Shown here in pieces: positions 1 to 8,459 of a DNA stretch of 64,000 bases. Within the stretch, counting starts at the first letter, position 1, and every line of letters starts with the position of its first letter. The notes below the pieces were generated by a model. It did no database searches. It worked only from the letters and a program-made list of their open reading frames with translations, and was not told the origin of the DNA. The DNA is from Mycobacterium palustre. GTDB lineage: Bacteria; Actinomycetota; Actinomycetes; Mycobacteriales; Mycobacteriaceae. The stretch is taken from NCBI RefSeq assembly GCF_002101785.1, contig NZ_LQPJ01000107.1, positions 46,424 to 110,423 of the forward strand, read 5' to 3'. The position numbers were made by a program, and so were the translations under genes.

Positions 1-315
1 GTTGTCGGCCCGCAGCAAGTGCAGCTTGGCGTCGCGAACGAAGCCCATCAGCGAGTTGGACGGGATCAGCTCATCGCGCATGCCGATCTCGTCCACCAGC
101 GCCATCACCGACGAGTACGCCTCAGGCAGCACGGTGGCCCCCGTCTCCATCAGGAAGCCGTCACGCCGGACGGTCAGCAACTGCCCGCCAACCCGGTCCC
201 GCCGCTCGAGGACGACCACGTCGACACCCCGCCGGGTAAGCCGGTGAGCCGCAGCAAGCCCGGACGGGCCGGCTCCGACAACGAATACGGGTCCCTGTGA
301 TCCGGCTTCCGACAT
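1..315 (-). CDS. FAD-dependent oxidoreductase (PPOX/amine-oxidase-like), N-terminal part
   Basis: The gene starts at an ATG read from 315 downwards and runs off the window edge, giving 105 codons. Residues about 9-21 read [13 protein letters not shown], the Rossmann dinucleotide motif, followed by an ERRDRVGGQ segment that contacts FAD ribose in this superfamily. The visible part closely resembles the start of the protein at 6326-7678 (shared GGQLL and ELIP.NSLMGF). Known proteins of this fold oxidise or desaturate hydrophobic substrates; the substrate here is unknown. It is divergent from the dikinase operon at 485, with the promoter region between them. Confidence 0.85.
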   Translation of the reverse strand, partial: MSEAGSQGPVFVVGAGPSGLAAAHRLTRRGVDVVVLERRDRVGGQLLTVRRDGFLMETGATVLPEAYSSVMALVDEIGMRDELIPSNSLMGFVRDAKLHLLRADN

Positions 316-370
316 TGGCGGCCTTTCCTTGGGCAATATCCGGCTGACCCGCCGCTCGGGACAGCTTGCC

Positions 371-408
371 AGCACATCTAGACAGGACATAGTGTAAAGA
401 TGTGTGCT
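371..408. promoter_or_regulatory. Imperfect inverted repeat in divergent promoter region
   Basis: The arms AGCACATCT (371-379) and AGATGTG-TGCT (398-408) are inverted, with a two-base bulge in the right arm. The repeat lies midway between the divergent starts at 315 and 485, a usual place for a TetR-type operator. The regulator is not identified, and the match could be chance. Confidence 0.35.
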
Positions 409-484
409 CTGGAACACAAAGGGCACTGCGAGTGGCGCAAAACACGCCCAACGCCGACTGGGAAGCCCGAACCGAGAGGTAACG

Positions 485-3238
485 ATGAATTCGCCTGTTG
501 ACGTGCTGCTACTGGATGACGCCCGCGCCCAAGAGGCCGAACTGACCGGCGGCAAGGGGGCGAACCTGGCCGCGTTGAGCGCCGCCGGGTTCCCCGTGCC
601 GAAAGGGTTCGCGGTGACGACCGCGGCTTACGACGCGTTCATCGACGGAGCCGGACTGCGTCCGCGCATTGCGGATCTGCTCGCCCATGCGGACTACAAG
701 GACGCCGTCGCACTGGAGGAGACGACGGCCAAGGTGCGGCAAACGATCATCGATGCCCCGTTGCCGCAGGAGCTCGCCGACACGATCGCCGCTTCCTACG
801 CAGCGCTCCCGGCGGACAGCTATGTGGCTGTGCGGTCGTCGGGAACGGCGGAAGATCTTGCGGACACATCGTTCGCCGGGCTGCACGACACGTACCTCGA
901 TGTGCGCGGCCCGGATGCGGTCGCACACGCGGTCAAGAGATGCTGGGCGTCGATGTGGACCGCCCGTGCCACCCACTACCGCCACAACGCCGGGATTGAC
1001 CACGCGGGCGTACGCATCGCGGTGATCGTCCAGCAAATGGTCGAGTCGGTGGCTTCCGGCGTGCTGTTCACCGCCAACCCGCTGACCGCCCAGACCGAGC
1101 AGCTGGTAATCAACGCGAACTGGGGGTTGGGCGAGAGCGTGGTCTCGGGCATCGCCACGCCGGACTCGTGGGTGCTCGACACCGGGACGCTGCGGCCCGT
1201 GGAACGGACTCTCGGGGCCAAGGAGCTCATGATCGTCCGGGATCCCGACGCCGCGCATGGCACGGTAACCCTCGAGACACCGGCCGAGGACCGCAAGCGT
1301 TTCACGTTGACCGACGACCAGCTGGCAGAACTCGGTGAGCTGGGACGCCGAGTGCAGGCGCACTACGACGGGTTGCCGCAGGACATCGAGTGGGCGCTCG
1401 CCGACGGCCGTGTATATCTGCTGCAATCGCGACCGGTCACCGGGGTGAACCTGGCGTGGGACACCGACGTCGACGACTGGCAGACGCTGCCCGACCGTGA
1501 CGACATCGTCTGGACACGCACCTGGGCCGACGAGCAGTGGACGGGCGCGATCACTCCGCTGTTTTACTCCTGGCGGGCCGAGATGTTCACCCGCGCGTAC
1601 AGCCGGTGCGCCGACCTGTGGGGCGTCCCGGAGATGAAAACCGGTCGGATGTTCAAGTTCCACAAGGCCGAGGCGTACTTCAACGCTGGTCTGGAGCGCG
1701 CGATCATCGAGCACACGGTCTTCCCGGCGTTCCGGCCCGGCCCCAACGTGCTCAACCACGTGCCGCCGTGGTGGCACGACGAAATTCTCTCGTCCCCGTT
1801 CAGCATCGCCCGTTATCTCAAGATGCACGCCCGGATCACGGCGGCCGGCGATCCGGCCAACACTCCGTACGCGTTTCTGCGGACATTCGACAACTGGTTC
1901 TATAACCGGGTCGACGAAGCGCAGGGCCTGCCGGATGAACAGTTGCGCAAACTGTCCGATCGTGCGCTCGAGCGCCACGTCGAAGAGCTGTTGGAGTTGG
2001 AATTCCGCTTCGCCGAGGAACTTTGGGCGGGCTACTACCTGTATGCGCGCGATGCGTTCTCCGCCCTCGGGTGGATGCTCGCCAAGTGGTACGACGGAAA
2101 CAATCCGCTGGCTTTCGGCGAGCTGCTGTCGGGGGCGGCGCGCCGCACCGCCACCCTGCAGGAAAACATCGAGCTTTTGGCGTTCGCTGAGGAGATTCGC
2201 GAATCACCCGAGCTGCGCGCGCTTTTCGAAGCCTACGAGGGTAATGCCTTTTTCGCCGCACTCGAGGACTCAGAGGCGGGCCGTGACTTCTTGGCGCGGT
2301 ATCGGACCTTCGCGCAAGCCAACGCCCACCGCGGACAAGCCGAGCGCGATATTTACTATCCGCGCCGGTTGGAAGACCCGGCCACGGACTATCGAGCCTG
2401 GAAGACGATGCTGTCCAGCCCGGAGCCGCTGGACCCCGAGGAGAACGAGCGCCGGATCAACGCCCGGCGCGACGCGGTCCTCGCCGAGGTCGTCGAGAAC
2501 ATCAAGAAACGTCCGTTCGGGTTCGTCCGCGCGGAATTGTTCAAACTGGTGCACGACTGGCTGCTGAAATTTCTGATCGTCCGCGACGACGAGCGCTACT
2601 ACATCGACCGCTCGACATGGGCGGCCAAGCGGGCGTTCCTAGAGATCGGCCGCCGGCTGTTGCAGCGAGGGGTCTTCGACTCCGAACGCGACCTGTACTT
2701 CCTGAGCCGCCACGAGCTCTACGACGTCCTCCGCCGAAACCACGCGACCCCGTTGGTGAAGGCGAAGATCGCGGGCCGGATGCGCGACTTCGACCGCTTC
2801 GTCGCGCGCGAGACGCGGCTGCCCGTGTACATGCAAGGCGGCCATCCGGTGAACCTGTCCGACGCGACCGAAGGTGACGACCTGGTCGGCATCGGCACGA
2901 GCCGCGGCAGGATCACCGGGCGCGCGCGGGTGCTGCACGGAGTCGAGGAGATCGGCCGGGTGCAGAAGGGGGACATCCTCATCGTCAATCACACCGACCC
3001 GGGCTGGACTCCGGTGTTCCTGGTGATCGCCGGGATCGTGCTCGAGACGGGCGGCATGCTGGCCCATGGGTCGCTGCTGGCGCGCGAGTATGGCTTCCCG
3101 GCCGTCCAGATCGCCGGCGCCACAGAGTTGATCCCCGACGGCGCATTGATCACCGTCGACGGCGACACCGGCACCGTCCACCTCGAGGACGGGCAAGAAG
3201 ACAGCAGTGAACTCACCCTCGCGGAGGCCAACCGATGA
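485..3238 (+). CDS. PEP synthase / rifampin-phosphotransferase-like dikinase, full length
   Basis: This 917-aa protein has the three-part order of rifampin phosphotransferase and PEP synthase. Residues 1-330 form an ATP-grasp domain (TGGKGANLAALSAAGFPVPKG near 22; VRSSGTAEDL near 118; IEWALADGRVYLLQSRPVTG near 300). A long central substrate domain follows. The C-terminal swivelling domain carries GGMLAHGSLLAREYGFPAV with the likely phospho-carrier His861. Members transfer the beta-phosphate of ATP to a substrate, releasing AMP and phosphate. The ATG at 485 follows GAGAGGT and is preferred to the in-frame start at 404. Its stop overlaps the next start (ATGA). The substrate is unknown; rifamycin is only one possibility. 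Confidence 0.85.
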   Translation: MNSPVDVLLLDDARAQEAELTGGKGANLAALSAAGFPVPKGFAVTTAAYDAFIDGAGLRPRIADLLAHADYKDAVALEETTAKVRQTIIDAPLPQELADTIAASYAALPADSYVAVRSSGTAEDLADTSFAGLHDTYLDVRGPDAVAHAVKRCWASMWTARATHYRHNAGIDHAGVRIAVIVQQMVESVASGVLFTANPLTAQTEQLVINANWGLGESVVSGIATPDSWVLDTGTLRPVERTLGAKELMIVRDPDAAHGTVTLETPAEDRKRFTLTDDQLAELGELGRRVQAHYDGLPQDIEWALADGRVYLLQSRPVTGVNLAWDTDVDDWQTLPDRDDIVWTRTWADEQWTGAITPLFYSWRAEMFTRAYSRCADLWGVPEMKTGRMFKFHKAEAYFNAGLERAIIEHTVFPAFRPGPNVLNHVPPWWHDEILSSPFSIARYLKMHARITAAGDPANTPYAFLRTFDNWFYNRVDEAQGLPDEQLRKLSDRALERHVEELLELEFRFAEELWAGYYLYARDAFSALGWMLAKWYDGNNPLAFGELLSGAARRTATLQENIELLAFAEEIRESPELRALFEAYEGNAFFAALEDSEAGRDFLARYRTFAQANAHRGQAERDIYYPRRLEDPATDYRAWKTMLSSPEPLDPEENERRINARRDAVLAEVVENIKKRPFGFVRAELFKLVHDWLLKFLIVRDDERYYIDRSTWAAKRAFLEIGRRLLQRGVFDSERDLYFLSRHELYDVLRRNHATPLVKAKIAGRMRDFDRFVARETRLPVYMQGGHPVNLSDATEGDDLVGIGTSRGRITGRARVLHGVEEIGRVQKGDILIVNHTDPGWTPVFLVIAGIVLETGGMLAHGSLLAREYGFPAVQIAGATELIPDGALITVDGDTGTVHLEDGQEDSSELTLAEANR

Positions 3239-4269
3239 TCGAGACCGACCCCGTTCGCGACGAGCTGCACCTGCCGGATCCCGTGCCGGCCGAGTACAGC
3301 GAGAACCTCATCCTCATGGGATTCGACGAGGCCAGCGGCCACGCCTTCTATTGGCATTGGAGCCGCATGCATACCGATCCCAACCGCTGGGAGGGACTCA
3401 TCGCGATCTACCGACCCGGTGGAGAAATCTTGTGCCGCCGCGAGTTTGGGGCCCACGGCAACAACGTCGACGTGGCAAGCTCGGGCAACTGTTCGTTTAC
3501 GGTCGAAGAGCCCCTGCGCCGCTGGCACGCCCGCTACAGCGGACACGCGACCCGCACCACCACCGACGCGGCGGCCAGCGGCCTGGTGCCGGACGGGCCG
3601 ACGACGGCGCTCGAAGTGGATCTGGTCTTCACCGGCGTCTTCGACACCTTCAGCGCCGGCGCGGCCATGGACAACCAGGACTGGGGCGACGGCCACCTGG
3701 AGCAGGGCGGCCGGGTCACCGGCACCATCAACGTGGCCGGCCAGTCAATTCCGGTGGACTGCCTGGCATTTCGAGACCACACCTGGGGACGGCGCAACTA
3801 CCTCACCCTCGATCGCCATGCTTGGTGTTTCGGTTTCTTCCCCAGCGGCCGGGTCTTCCTCGTGCTCGAAGCCTGGCACGAGGGCGACGAGTACGCACGT
3901 TTCGGTTTCGTCGTACAGGATGGAAAGATGCTTCCCGCCGTCCCGTCGAAAACCCCTGGGCTGGACGACCCGACGGGCGAGCCGCGCCGGTTTACCGTGG
4001 AGCTGGATTCCGAGCTGGGGGCGATGTCGATCGACGTGCAGATGAAGCACGCCATGTCGTTCCATCTGGCGCACCCGCTCGAGATGCCGCTCGGCACCAG
4101 CTGGTCGGATGACCGCAACACGATCAATGTCGAGGGGCCCACGATCGTCGAGTGGAACGGTGAGCGGGGCACGGGGTGGATCGAGCGGACCAACCGCGCC
4201 GGGCGCCTGGCCCGCCCCCAGCCGAAGGCGGCGAACGCAGATCGGCCTGACGCCGCGTTGACAATTTGA
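3235..4269 (+). CDS. AttH/CrtC-like lipocalin-fold protein (paralogue 1)
   Basis: This 344-aa soluble protein starts on the ATGA overlap with the dikinase stop, so the two are probably translationally coupled. Residues 174-185 read PVDCLAFRDHTWG. The same VDC...RD..W signature appears in the proteins at 33703 and 59257. The predicted beta-rich fold and the RD-H/R-S/T-W motif resemble the AttH/CrtC (carotenoid 1,2-hydratase) superfamily, filed as DUF7064-type domains as far as I recall. CrtC proteins hydrate isoprenoid double bonds; whether this one is an enzyme or a lipid carrier cannot be told. No signal peptide is visible. Confidence 0.7.
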   Translation: MIETDPVRDELHLPDPVPAEYSENLILMGFDEASGHAFYWHWSRMHTDPNRWEGLIAIYRPGGEILCRREFGAHGNNVDVASSGNCSFTVEEPLRRWHARYSGHATRTTTDAAASGLVPDGPTTALEVDLVFTGVFDTFSAGAAMDNQDWGDGHLEQGGRVTGTINVAGQSIPVDCLAFRDHTWGRRNYLTLDRHAWCFGFFPSGRVFLVLEAWHEGDEYARFGFVVQDGKMLPAVPSKTPGLDDPTGEPRRFTVELDSELGAMSIDVQMKHAMSFHLAHPLEMPLGTSWSDDRNTINVEGPTIVEWNGERGTGWIERTNRAGRLARPQPKAANADRPDAALTI

Positions 4270-4294
4270 TATTGGGCGTTTCATTATCGGATTC

Positions 4295-5503
4295 ATGGCA
4301 ACCACGGCCGCCACCGGGACCACAAACCTGAGGTCGACCGGGGCCGATGCTCAGCTGAGCGCGCCACTGCGAGAACCACACCGGATGGTTCCGGTGAAAT
4401 GGTGGGCCGCCCTGGGTGCGATGATCTTGGCCTTCATCGCCTACGTGTTGATCAAGTGGGTCACCGGCCCGTTCTTCAAGCGGGTGCCGACCGGCCCCAT
4501 GGACCCACCGACATACATGAAGGTGGCCATGGTCGTGTTCCAGGCCGTGTCGATTCCGGTCGGCATCGGCCTCATCGGGTGGTTCGTGCTGCGTCCCATC
4601 ATCCGGCAACGCCGGCTGACCCTCGACGGCATGCTGGTACTGGCCTTTTCGACGCTGTGGTTCCAGGATCCGTTGTCGGCGTACGGCGGGCACTGGTTCA
4701 CCTATAACTCGTGGCCCATTAATTACGGCTCGTGGGTGCATGGCGTCCCCGGTTGGCTGTCCAACGGGAAGCCGGGCGCGATGTTGGTCGAGCCGATCCT
4801 GATCATGCCCGGCCTATACGTCTACGTTTTCGTCATCACTATGTTCCTGGGCGCGGCGGTCATGCGGCGGGCCAAGGTCAGGTGGCCACGAATCGGGACC
4901 GTCGGGCTGATCGGTGTGTGCTTTGTCGCGATGGTGGCCTTCGACATCATCCTGGAGGGCGTGATATTCATGCCGCTCGGTATCTGGGAGTACCCGGGCG
5001 GACGCGGCTTCGCCATCTTCAACGCGACCTACCATGCCTTTCCGCTGAATGAGGTCGTCACTGTCTCGGCGACTTTCACCGCCGTCGCATGCCTGCGGTA
5101 CTTCCGCAACGACAGAGGGCAGACACTCGTCGAACGCGGCACCGAACGCCTTCGGACGTCCGAGCGCACCCAGCAGGTGGTGCGGGCGCTGGCCGTGCTG
5201 GCGGGCGTGCACATGGCGCTGTTCCTCACCTACAACGTGCCGAATTACTGGGTCGGCACTCACTCCAAGGAGTGGCAGCGCGACCTCGTCGACCGGTCGT
5301 ATTTCACGGACGGATTGTGCGGAGGAGGTACCGATCGGGCGTGCCCCGGGCCGGGTATCCCCTTGAGCCGCAACGACAACACCGACTCGGGCAAGGGGTC
5401 TGTCTACATCACACCGGACGGCAAGGCCGTCATACCGCCGCACACCCGCCTGCCGGCGCGGTACCCGTTCCACCGATCGAACGAAGCTGCCCCTCAGGGC
5501 TGA
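4295..5503 (+). CDS. AveC-like polytopic membrane protein (spirocyclase AveC family)
   Basis: This 402-aa protein has about seven hydrophobic segments (near residues 30-55, 75-100, 108-125, 165-195, 200-235, 248-270 and 295-320) and a polar C-terminal tail with several Cys. The conserved-looking core DPLSAYGGHWFTYN, followed by GSWVHGVPGW, matches my memory of mycobacterial proteins annotated as AveC family. AveC of Streptomyces avermitilis acts as dehydratase and spirocyclase in avermectin synthesis. The gene lies 25 bp after the AttH-like gene and is probably in the same operon. A broken paralogue lies at 27187-28140 and shares the VPN.WV and C-terminal Cys/CP regions. The activity is inferred from family only. 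Confidence 0.65.
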   Translation: MATTAATGTTNLRSTGADAQLSAPLREPHRMVPVKWWAALGAMILAFIAYVLIKWVTGPFFKRVPTGPMDPPTYMKVAMVVFQAVSIPVGIGLIGWFVLRPIIRQRRLTLDGMLVLAFSTLWFQDPLSAYGGHWFTYNSWPINYGSWVHGVPGWLSNGKPGAMLVEPILIMPGLYVYVFVITMFLGAAVMRRAKVRWPRIGTVGLIGVCFVAMVAFDIILEGVIFMPLGIWEYPGGRGFAIFNATYHAFPLNEVVTVSATFTAVACLRYFRNDRGQTLVERGTERLRTSERTQQVVRALAVLAGVHMALFLTYNVPNYWVGTHSKEWQRDLVDRSYFTDGLCGGGTDRACPGPGIPLSRNDNTDSGKGSVYITPDGKAVIPPHTRLPARYPFHRSNEAAPQG

Positions 5504-5504
5504 C

Positions 5505-6320
5505 TCATTCCTGCTCCTGCAGCTCCAGCGCAAATTCGTCGGCCTTCCGCATCTTCAGAGTGTGGGCGTAGATCCAGCGTGCCGACCCATCGAGTATTGC
5601 CAAACCAATTGCGCAGGAAGCAAATGCGCCCGCCCACGTCACCCAGGCGGGGGCACCGGGCGTGTGCAGCGCGTTGTACACGGGAAGGCCCACCGCAGCG
5701 CTGCAGCCGGCGTCGGTGACGAGCGGCAAGAACAGCACGAGGCCCGCCCGCCAGCCAGTGAAGTAGGCCGGCGCCGCGAACAGGATGGCCGCGCAAAGGA
5801 CCGGACCCGTCGTGTTGATGAACAGCCAGTACAACGGAAACCCACCGATGCTCATCGGGACTTCGCCGTAGCCGAAGTACGTGTAGAGCCGAAAATGCAA
5901 CAGCGGCAACTCGATCAGCAGATCGGCCACGAAAGTGAGCGTGATCCCCGTCCAGAACGCGCGCGGGGTGAAGGTGAGCCTGCGCAATTCCAACAGCAAT
6001 ACGTAAGCGATGCCGCCGAAGAAGATGATGTACGTGGGCAGCCCCCAGTGCGGTATTGGGCCCATCGTTTCGAAGACCACGTCTTGACCCGGCCGTGGAT
6101 GATGCACCAGTCCCAAAACGTCGTCGAGCGGTTCGTTGAACAGCGCGATGCCGCCACCCGCTAGCAACACCAGGCCCAGCGGCGCCCCGGTCCGCCGCCA
6201 CTGGTGTAGCGCGAAGGCAACGAACACGACGACGACCATCCACAGGACGACCTCGGCGACGGTCTGCGGCGTCCGCGGGAAGACCATCGCCGGCGGAGTC
6301 GGAATGTTGAACTGGGCCAT
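5505..6320 (-). CDS. Polytopic membrane protein, paralogue of 32825-33694
   Basis: This 271-aa protein starts with ATG at 6320, five bases after the flavoprotein stop, so it is the second gene of a two-gene operon. It has six or seven hydrophobic helices. The middle part FVADLLIELPLLHFRLYTYFG, then GGFPLYWLFIN, lines up with FLVDIFLESPGILAGTYLYYG and WGFPLWWGFVN of the protein at 32825. Conserved acidic residues inside helices and a Y-x-YFG/YYG turn suggest a catalytic or binding site at the membrane. I do not recognise the family with certainty; AveC-like or carotenoid-cyclase-like are options. It is tail-to-tail with the AveC-like gene, one base apart. Confidence 0.75.
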   Translation of the reverse strand: MAQFNIPTPPAMVFPRTPQTVAEVVLWMVVVVFVAFALHQWRRTGAPLGLVLLAGGGIALFNEPLDDVLGLVHHPRPGQDVVFETMGPIPHWGLPTYIIFFGGIAYVLLLELRRLTFTPRAFWTGITLTFVADLLIELPLLHFRLYTYFGYGEVPMSIGGFPLYWLFINTTGPVLCAAILFAAPAYFTGWRAGLVLFLPLVTDAGCSAAVGLPVYNALHTPGAPAWVTWAGAFASCAIGLAILDGSARWIYAHTLKMRKADEFALELQEQE

Positions 6321-6325
6321 CTCGA

Positions 6326-7678
6326 TCACCGAGTCAACGCGACGGACGGCGAAAGTGCCTGTAACAGTTCGCGAGCGGCCCGCTCGCCCGCCGTGGTAGC
6401 CGTGTTGACGTTTCCCGACGAATTGTAGGAACCCGCGAGGTGGATGCGGCTCTTCAGATCTCGGGCGGCGTGGAAGCGGCCGAGTGCGCGATACAAGCCG
6501 GGGTGGCTGTAGACCAGCACGGGGTACCACCGGTTGATTCGCGCGAACTCGATCGCTTCGCCCAGGCCCGGGATTGCCTTCTCCGCATCGGGCAGCACGT
6601 CGGCCAGGATCTCGTCGTCGGCGGCGTCCATGTGGTCGACGGCCCACTGGTTCATCATGAAAAGGGACACCAGGCCTTTGCCCGCCGGGGCGCGACCAGG
6701 TGCCTTATTGTGCTCGAGGATGACCGCGAACAGCCCCTCGGAGACCGGCCGGGGAACGACGATGAATGAGGCTGGGCAGTCGGGAACCCGGTCCAGCGCC
6801 AGGTTGATCGACATGGTCGAGGTATAGTTCAGCTCCCGCAGGAACTTCGCGCGGTCGGGCTCCAACTGGGGAACAATGTCGGGCACTCTGTTGCCCATGG
6901 AGCTGACGATGGCACCGGCTCCGCGTTCGGTGTATTGCCTGCCGTCGGGCCCGGCGCACGTGATCGTCACGCCGGCGGGGTCTTCGACGACTTCCACCAC
7001 TTCAGTGTTGAGGCGCACGTCGGGAATGGCGGCGGCCAGCCGCTCGGGGAACGACGAGTACCCGTCGCGAAACGCGTACAGCTTGGTGCCCAGCACCTTC
7101 TGCCAGAGGAAAAAGAACTCGACCACCGAGATCACATCGGCGGGGACGCCGGCTCCCCCACGCACGGTGGGTTCGATCAGGTAGTCGTACAACTCACCGT
7201 CAAGACCGCGCCGCCGGCAATACTGTTCGGGCGTCTCGGTGTCGAAGGCGCCGGCCATCGACAGGTCTTCGTAGCTGAGTAGATTGCGCAGCCTGAATGA
7301 GTCCGCGGCTAGCTTCGTGACCTTCATCTTAGAGCGCAGCGACAGCAGCTTGGTCCGTGCCGCATCGAGGATGAGCCGGTTCGCCCGCAGGTAGTGCAGC
7401 CGGTCGCCGCGCATGAACCCCATCAACGAGTTTGCCGGTATCAACTCATCGGTCATGCCGATGTCGTCGACCAGGCGCATCACGCTGTCGTAGGCGGCGG
7501 GCAGAATTGTGGTCCCGGCCTCCATCAGGTACCCATCGCGTTTCACCGACAAGAGTTGTCCGCCAACACGATCCCGGGACTCCACCACCACGACGTCACG
7601 GCCGGCCTCTTTCAGCCGCCAGGCCGCCGCCAGCCCCGACGGGCCTGCGCCGACGACGTAAACCGTCGAATCAGACAT
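6326..7678 (-). CDS. FAD-dependent oxidoreductase (PPOX/amine-oxidase-like)
   Basis: This 450-aa protein starts [20 protein letters not shown], a textbook FAD-binding Rossmann motif, followed by ESRDRVGGQLLSV. The C-terminal FAD motif is IHLAGSYNSSGNVNTATTAGERAA near residue 420. Length and motif order fit protoporphyrinogen oxidase/amine-oxidase-type flavoproteins. Its closest relatives in the window are the partial gene at 1-315 and the deleted one at 26079. It heads an operon with the membrane protein at 5505-6320 and is divergent from the TetR gene at 7758, with an inverted repeat between them. The substrate is unknown. Confidence 0.87.
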   Translation of the reverse strand: MSDSTVYVVGAGPSGLAAAWRLKEAGRDVVVVESRDRVGGQLLSVKRDGYLMEAGTTILPAAYDSVMRLVDDIGMTDELIPANSLMGFMRGDRLHYLRANRLILDAARTKLLSLRSKMKVTKLAADSFRLRNLLSYEDLSMAGAFDTETPEQYCRRRGLDGELYDYLIEPTVRGGAGVPADVISVVEFFFLWQKVLGTKLYAFRDGYSSFPERLAAAIPDVRLNTEVVEVVEDPAGVTITCAGPDGRQYTERGAGAIVSSMGNRVPDIVPQLEPDRAKFLRELNYTSTMSINLALDRVPDCPASFIVVPRPVSEGLFAVILEHNKAPGRAPAGKGLVSLFMMNQWAVDHMDAADDEILADVLPDAEKAIPGLGEAIEFARINRWYPVLVYSHPGLYRALGRFHAARDLKSRIHLAGSYNSSGNVNTATTAGERAARELLQALSPSVALTR

Positions 7679-7705
7679 GCTGTGTACCTTATCTAACAGA
7701 TCGTC

Positions 7706-7737
7706 TACAAGCCAGACATTCTGTATGGTCGCTTGTA
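7706..7737. promoter_or_regulatory. Inverted repeat, candidate TetR operator
   Basis: TACAAGC (7706-7712) and GCTTGTA (7731-7737) are perfect 7-bp inverted arms separated by 18 bp. They lie between the divergent flavoprotein (start 7678) and TetR (start about 7758) genes. This is where an autoregulating TetR would bind to control both promoters. Confidence 0.55.
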
Positions 7738-7757
7738 CAGCGCGTATACTTCGTGGC

Positions 7758-8459
7758 GTGGATGCATCTCCCCCTCGACCCCTGCAACTGTCGCGGCCCC
7801 AGCGTCGCGGCATGCTCAGCCGTCATTTCGTCAGCGTGGTCGAGGGCCTGGTCGAGAACGGTGTCAGGTTCGCCGATTTGAGCGTCGAGGCGATCATCAC
7901 CGCGGGCGGGATCTCACGTTCCACGTTCTACGTCTACTTCGCCGACAAGGGCGATCTCCTTGTCGCTATGGCGCAGGATGTCATCGGCGATCTGCTCGCC
8001 GATGGTGCGTCGTGGTGGGGCTTGCCCGTCGATGCCACGCGCGAGGATCTGCGCAGGGCCTTACGAGTGCCGATCGACACCTATCGCAAACACCGGACAA
8101 TTCTGGGAGCCATCGCCGAGACAGCGGCCTACGATCCGCGGGCGGCAGAACAGCAGCAGAACCTGATCGGCCAAGTGGTGACCGCGCTGACAACCTATAT
8201 CGGAGACGCCCAGCGGGCCGGAGTTGCCGATGCCCATCTTGACGCCGCGCGCACGGCGCAGTGGCTGATCTGGATGATCGAACGCGGGCTCTATCACCTG
8301 GTCGGTACCGCCCACGACGAGGAGGTCGAGCGACAGCTCGATGCCCTCGTCGAGATCGTATGGCGGGTGGTCTATCGCAGCGGCGAGGGCGCCGCGACGC
8401 GAACGCCAGCGCCGCCACCCAAGGCGGCCCTCAGGAACAGGCGGAAATCACCAAGTTAG
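7758..8459 (+). CDS. TetR-family transcriptional regulator
   Basis: The GTG at 7758 gives 233 aa; an ATG at 7812 is an alternative. A longer reading from 7677 would place the inverted repeat inside the gene and is less likely. The helix-turn-helix lies in VEAIITAGGISRSTFYVYFADKGDLL (about residues 40-65), typical of TetR N-terminal domains. The remaining 160 residues are a helical ligand-binding domain. It is divergent from the flavoprotein/membrane-protein operon at 7678-5505, its probable target. Its last four bases overlap the end of the opposing ligase gene. Confidence 0.88.
   Translation: MDASPPRPLQLSRPQRRGMLSRHFVSVVEGLVENGVRFADLSVEAIITAGGISRSTFYVYFADKGDLLVAMAQDVIGDLLADGASWWGLPVDATREDLRRALRVPIDTYRKHRTILGAIAETAAYDPRAAEQQQNLIGQVVTALTTYIGDAQRAGVADAHLDAARTAQWLIWMIERGLYHLVGTAHDEEVERQLDALVEIVWRVVYRSGEGAATRTPAPPPKAALRNRRKSPS

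Noticed and set aside
404..484. Upstream start for the dikinase at 404
   Set aside because: It lacks a ribosome binding site, would run through the divergent promoter region, and adds residues unlike the family's N-terminus.
509..1978. Long minus-strand open frame (489 aa) opposite the dikinase
   Set aside because: It mirrors codon bias of the dikinase on the other strand; the protein is Arg/Gly/Val-rich with no domain.
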